The notes beneath the pieces were generated by a model. That model saw only the letters and a list, made by a program, of their open reading frames with translations. It did no database searches and was not told the DNA's origin. 64,000 nt of DNA from Xylanibacillus composti (GTDB taxonomy: Bacteria; Bacillota; Bacilli; Paenibacillales; K13). The position numbers and the translations under genes are program-made. Location of the stretch: positions 1 to 64,000 of the forward strand of contig NZ_BOVK01000064.1 in NCBI RefSeq assembly GCF_018403685.1, in the 5' to 3' direction. Shown piece after piece: positions 61,543 through 64,000 of the stretch (its first letter is position 1; the number at the start of each line of letters is the position of its first letter).

Positions 61543-63365
61543 AGAGCAAAGGCTGGATTTTGATCCGTACACTTGGCAAGCTGTGCAAAGTCATATATCC
61601 GATGGGACGCATCTATTTCATCTCAACCGTATGTTTTTTTGCAGTTTTGGCGGTGCTGCCGATTGTTCAGCTGTATATGACCAAGCTTTTGGTCGATCAA
61701 ATCGCGTTGATCATCCAGGAGGGATCGGACCAGCTTAGACACGGATTTGAGCTGCTTTCCTTGCAGCTGCTGCTGTTTATCGCCACACCTGCCCTGACCG
61801 AAATCAGCGGATTGCTGCGTTTGCGCTGGCTGCAAACAATCAACTTTTCGTTTGAGCGGGAAGTAACAGAAAAGGCTATGCGCGTGCCATTGCTTGCTTA
61901 TGAGACGCCTGCATTCTACGACCAGCTCCAGCGTGCAACGGCAGGATTAGGGTCTAAGAGTGTAAGTGTGCTGGAGCAGCTGCTGACGATCTTTCGCAAC
62001 AGCCTTACGCTTGTTGGCTATGCAATTGTATTGTTTAGCTGGCATTGGCTGCTCTTTGTCTGTATGCTTGCTTTCGTTATTCCGACATTGCTGGCTCATT
62101 GGCGAATGGGGAGAAGCAAGTTTGCACAGACCATCTACCAGACACCGTCTTATAGAAGCATGCATTACTTGCAGCACACGATGCGGTCCAGGGAAGCCTC
62201 CAAGGAGCTGAGAATTTTTGGCCACGGCCGTTATTTGCTCGCAGTGTGGAAACAGATTTATTGGAAAACCGCCAAGGAACAATTCAATTTGGAACAAAAG
62301 TTCACGAAGATCAAGCTTGCAGCCGAGACAGTCTCCCATACGGGAAGCATCCTGCTAATCGGCTCGTTCATGTGGGTTGGCTCACGAGGCGTCATGACAA
62401 TCGGTACATATGTTTCGCTCTATCAAGCTGTTGCTTCTTCACAGTCGCTGCTGCAGCAGATGGCAGGGTCTATTGGAAATCTCTATGAGGACACCTTGCT
62501 AGTGCATGATGTGTTTCTGCTCTTGGATGCCGGGGAAGAGGCGGACGAACAGGCAGTCCGCGACACAGACCGTTATTCCTTCTCTCATTGCCTCCAGACA
62601 GAGCAACTCTCATTTTGCTATCCGAGCCGCTCGGCGGATACGCTCAAGGATATTTCCTTTTCCATTCAAAAAGGCGAGAAGGTGGCAATCGTCGGCGAGA
62701 ACGGAGCGGGGAAAAGCACGTTTGTCAAATGTCTGCTTGGCCTGTATCCCGCAACCTCGGGACGCATTCTGATCGATGGCGAGCCCCTGGCCGGGGATCG
62801 CGCGGTTCAATGGAGAAAGCAGACTTCCGCGGTATTCCAGGATTTCGTTCACTATCACTTGACGGTAAAAGAGAATATCGGCATTAGCCGCGCGGATCAG
62901 CTCAAAGACGAAGAGAAGATAGCAGCGGCGGCAGCGGCGGCCGGCGCGTCTGAAATGATTGAGCGTCTCCCGGATCAATACGATGCTTTGCTTGGTACAC
63001 CGTTCGTCGGCGGTCTTGAACTTTCCGGGGGGCTCTGGCAAAAGATTGCGCTTAGCCGCGCATTTTTCCGAGATTCGGATTTTATCGTCCTGGATGAACC
63101 GACAGCTGCATTGGACCCGATGGCTGAAGCGGAGCTGCTTGGCAAATTTATGGATATTGTGGAGCAGAAGACGGCGATTATTGTGACCCATCGGTTAGGG
63201 TGCTGCATGCATGTTGATCGCATCGTCGTCCTGAAGGATGGACAAATTGTAGAGGAAGGCGGACATGCCGCCCTGCTTGAAAAGAACGGGGAATATGCGC
63301 GCATGTTCCATGCCCAAGCGCAATGGTACAACGATAAGTCCAATGTCACAGTATCCGCCACTTAA
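61539..63365 (+). CDS. ABC exporter of antibiotic-peptide type
   Basis: 608 aa, six membrane segments (first FISTVCFFAVLAVLPIVQLY) and one NBD: Walker A GENGAGKST, Walker B FIVLDEPTAALDP. The signature is LSGGLWQKIALSRAF; the LSGG-x-WQ pattern is typical of lantibiotic-type exporters, but Gln is replaced by Leu here. No C39 peptidase domain, so a Gly-Gly leader would need another protease. Starts TTG 61539, overlapping the Cys/His-rich peptide ORF. Confidence 0.88.
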   Translation: MKSKGWILIRTLGKLCKVIYPMGRIYFISTVCFFAVLAVLPIVQLYMTKLLVDQIALIIQEGSDQLRHGFELLSLQLLLFIATPALTEISGLLRLRWLQTINFSFEREVTEKAMRVPLLAYETPAFYDQLQRATAGLGSKSVSVLEQLLTIFRNSLTLVGYAIVLFSWHWLLFVCMLAFVIPTLLAHWRMGRSKFAQTIYQTPSYRSMHYLQHTMRSREASKELRIFGHGRYLLAVWKQIYWKTAKEQFNLEQKFTKIKLAAETVSHTGSILLIGSFMWVGSRGVMTIGTYVSLYQAVASSQSLLQQMAGSIGNLYEDTLLVHDVFLLLDAGEEADEQAVRDTDRYSFSHCLQTEQLSFCYPSRSADTLKDISFSIQKGEKVAIVGENGAGKSTFVKCLLGLYPATSGRILIDGEPLAGDRAVQWRKQTSAVFQDFVHYHLTVKENIGISRADQLKDEEKIAAAAAAAGASEMIERLPDQYDALLGTPFVGGLELSGGLWQKIALSRAFFRDSDFIVLDEPTAALDPMAEAELLGKFMDIVEQKTAIIVTHRLGCCMHVDRIVVLKDGQIVEEGGHAALLEKNGEYARMFHAQAQWYNDKSNVTVSAT

Positions 63366-63412
63366 GACGCTGTTGAAAGAGGGCGATGGTCACGTGCCCC
63401 CATAGTTTTGGC

Positions 63413-63790
63413 TTATTGTCTCAACTGTTTGCCGGTAAGCATTTGAAAGCATTGCTTCGCATACATCCGCGAAGCATGAATGGGCTGCTTGCAGTTATAT
63501 AATTGAATCGTATAATTTCCGTAAATATACAGATCGCATCGCATAGACAACACCCAGCGAAAATTGACAATTTGACTGCGATTGACCTTGGTTATCCAGG
63601 GAGAGCATTGCTGCAATATATCTCTCAGCGTTGTAGAGGTATGTACCAGTTTGCCGTCCAACAAGGAGACGGTTACGGTGGTTTTGCCGGTTTTCTCGGC
63701 GAAAAGGATTTGCTCTTCCTTGAAAAGCTGCAGCTTCTCCATGCACTTCAGAGCAATGAAACCAGTCTGTCTTCCTTCAAGTCCAATCAT
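63413..63790 (-). CDS. Stand-alone LytTR DNA-binding regulator
   Basis: 125 aa consisting mainly of the LytTR domain: ILFAEKTGKTTVTV, LRDILQQCSPWITKVNRSQIVNF and YGNYTIQLYNCK. It lacks a receiver domain, unlike AgrA or ComE. It converges with the exporter gene, 47 bases apart. The direct repeats at 57246 and 58906 are candidate binding sites. Confidence 0.85.
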   Translation of the reverse strand: MIGLEGRQTGFIALKCMEKLQLFKEEQILFAEKTGKTTVTVSLLDGKLVHTSTTLRDILQQCSPWITKVNRSQIVNFRWVLSMRCDLYIYGNYTIQLYNCKQPIHASRMYAKQCFQMLTGKQLRQ

Positions 63791-63846
63791 TTATTCCCTC
63801 CTCATAAGTGAACTGGCGTTGTAACCTCTCCCTCCTGGATACCCTT

Positions 63847-63897
63847 ATAATGGAATACTAACAATTCCATTATATGCAATATATAGCGAATCGGCAA
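63847..63897 (-). promoter_or_regulatory. LytTR gene promoter with overlapping palindrome
   Basis: On the minus strand TTGCCG (63892-63897) and TATAAT (63869-63874) are 17 bases apart. A 10-bp inverted repeat, ATAATGGAAT/ATTCCATTAT (63847-63856 and 63864-63873), spans the -10 and start site, as expected for a repressor operator. Confidence 0.6.
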
Positions 63898-63935
63898 TGA
63901 AAAATCTAATTTTTCAGAGATTTTTTGATAGATGA

Positions 63936-63969
63936 AAAAACCGCCAATCCGATAGTTGGAATTGGCGGA
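63936..63969 (-). terminator. Terminator of a minus-strand gene beyond the window
   Basis: On the minus strand CCGCCAAT pairs with ATTGGCGG and is followed by TTTTTT. No gene in the window feeds into it, so a minus-strand gene must end just right of position 64000. Confidence 0.75.
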
Positions 63970-64000
63970 GACTATTATTCCTTATAGATGAAGATTATAT

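Overview
The window reads as chromosomal DNA of a spore-forming, Gram-positive Paenibacillaceae species (Paenibacillus-like). The evidence is strong AGGAGG-type ribosome binding sites, frequent TTG/GTG starts, three T-box leaders, a sigI-rsgI pair, several sporulation-associated small proteins, and gene orders close to Bacillus (infC-rpmI-rplT, pheST-zapA-cvpA, alaR-alaT). Species assignment is inference; no rRNA or tRNA gene was recognised.

Layout. 0-2 kb: a PAP2 phosphatase and a GT4 glycosyltransferase. 2-3.4 kb: infC-rpmI-rplT with an L20-type leader and an AUU start for infC. 3.5-12.7 kb: branched-chain amino acid synthesis (ilvB-ilvN-ilvC, leuA, leuB) under two separate leucine T-boxes, with an ABC exporter between leuA and leuB. 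12.7-17.7 kb: a peroxiredoxin behind a PerR-like box, a thioredoxin-like protein, gcvH, a CPA2 antiporter and small conserved genes. 17.7-20.3 kb: sigI-rsgI. 20.3-24.2 kb: a stressosome module (rsbR-rsbS-rsbT-rsbX-like) directly coupled to a histidine kinase whose N-terminus resembles the RsbT-binding domain of RsbU. 24.2-36.1 kb: transporters, a molybdopterin oxidoreductase, spore-related genes, 5-oxoprolinase genes pxpB-pxpC with a frameshifted pxpA, a 52-bp-periodic repeat array and an aldo/keto reductase. 36.3-46.5 kb: a Phe T-box, pheST, an extended zapA, cvpA, a cupredoxin lipoprotein, a Pro/Ala-rich protein, a YvlD-like protein and mutS2. 46.5-57.2 kb: housekeeping and conserved genes (MFS, alaR-alaT, Spo0E-like, PduO, RluD family, exonuclease, HRDC protein).

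57.2-63.9 kb is the most unusual region. Two tiny Cys-rich ORFs that fall below usual annotation cut-offs (29 and 41 aa) sit with a MauE/DoxX-like membrane protein, a membrane-anchored thioredoxin-like protein, two paralogous solute-binding-type lipoproteins and an ABC exporter whose TTG start overlaps the stop of the second tiny ORF. A stand-alone LytTR regulator converges on the block. Direct repeats spaced 21 bp apart, the geometry LytTR proteins use, lie upstream of both main transcription units. I interpret this as a candidate locus for making and exporting a disulfide-bonded peptide (bacteriocin or signal). No function is proven.

The second candidate for novelty is the stressosome-to-histidine-kinase coupling at 20.4-24.2 kb, in which RsbT would be predicted to act on a kinase instead of RsbU/SigB.
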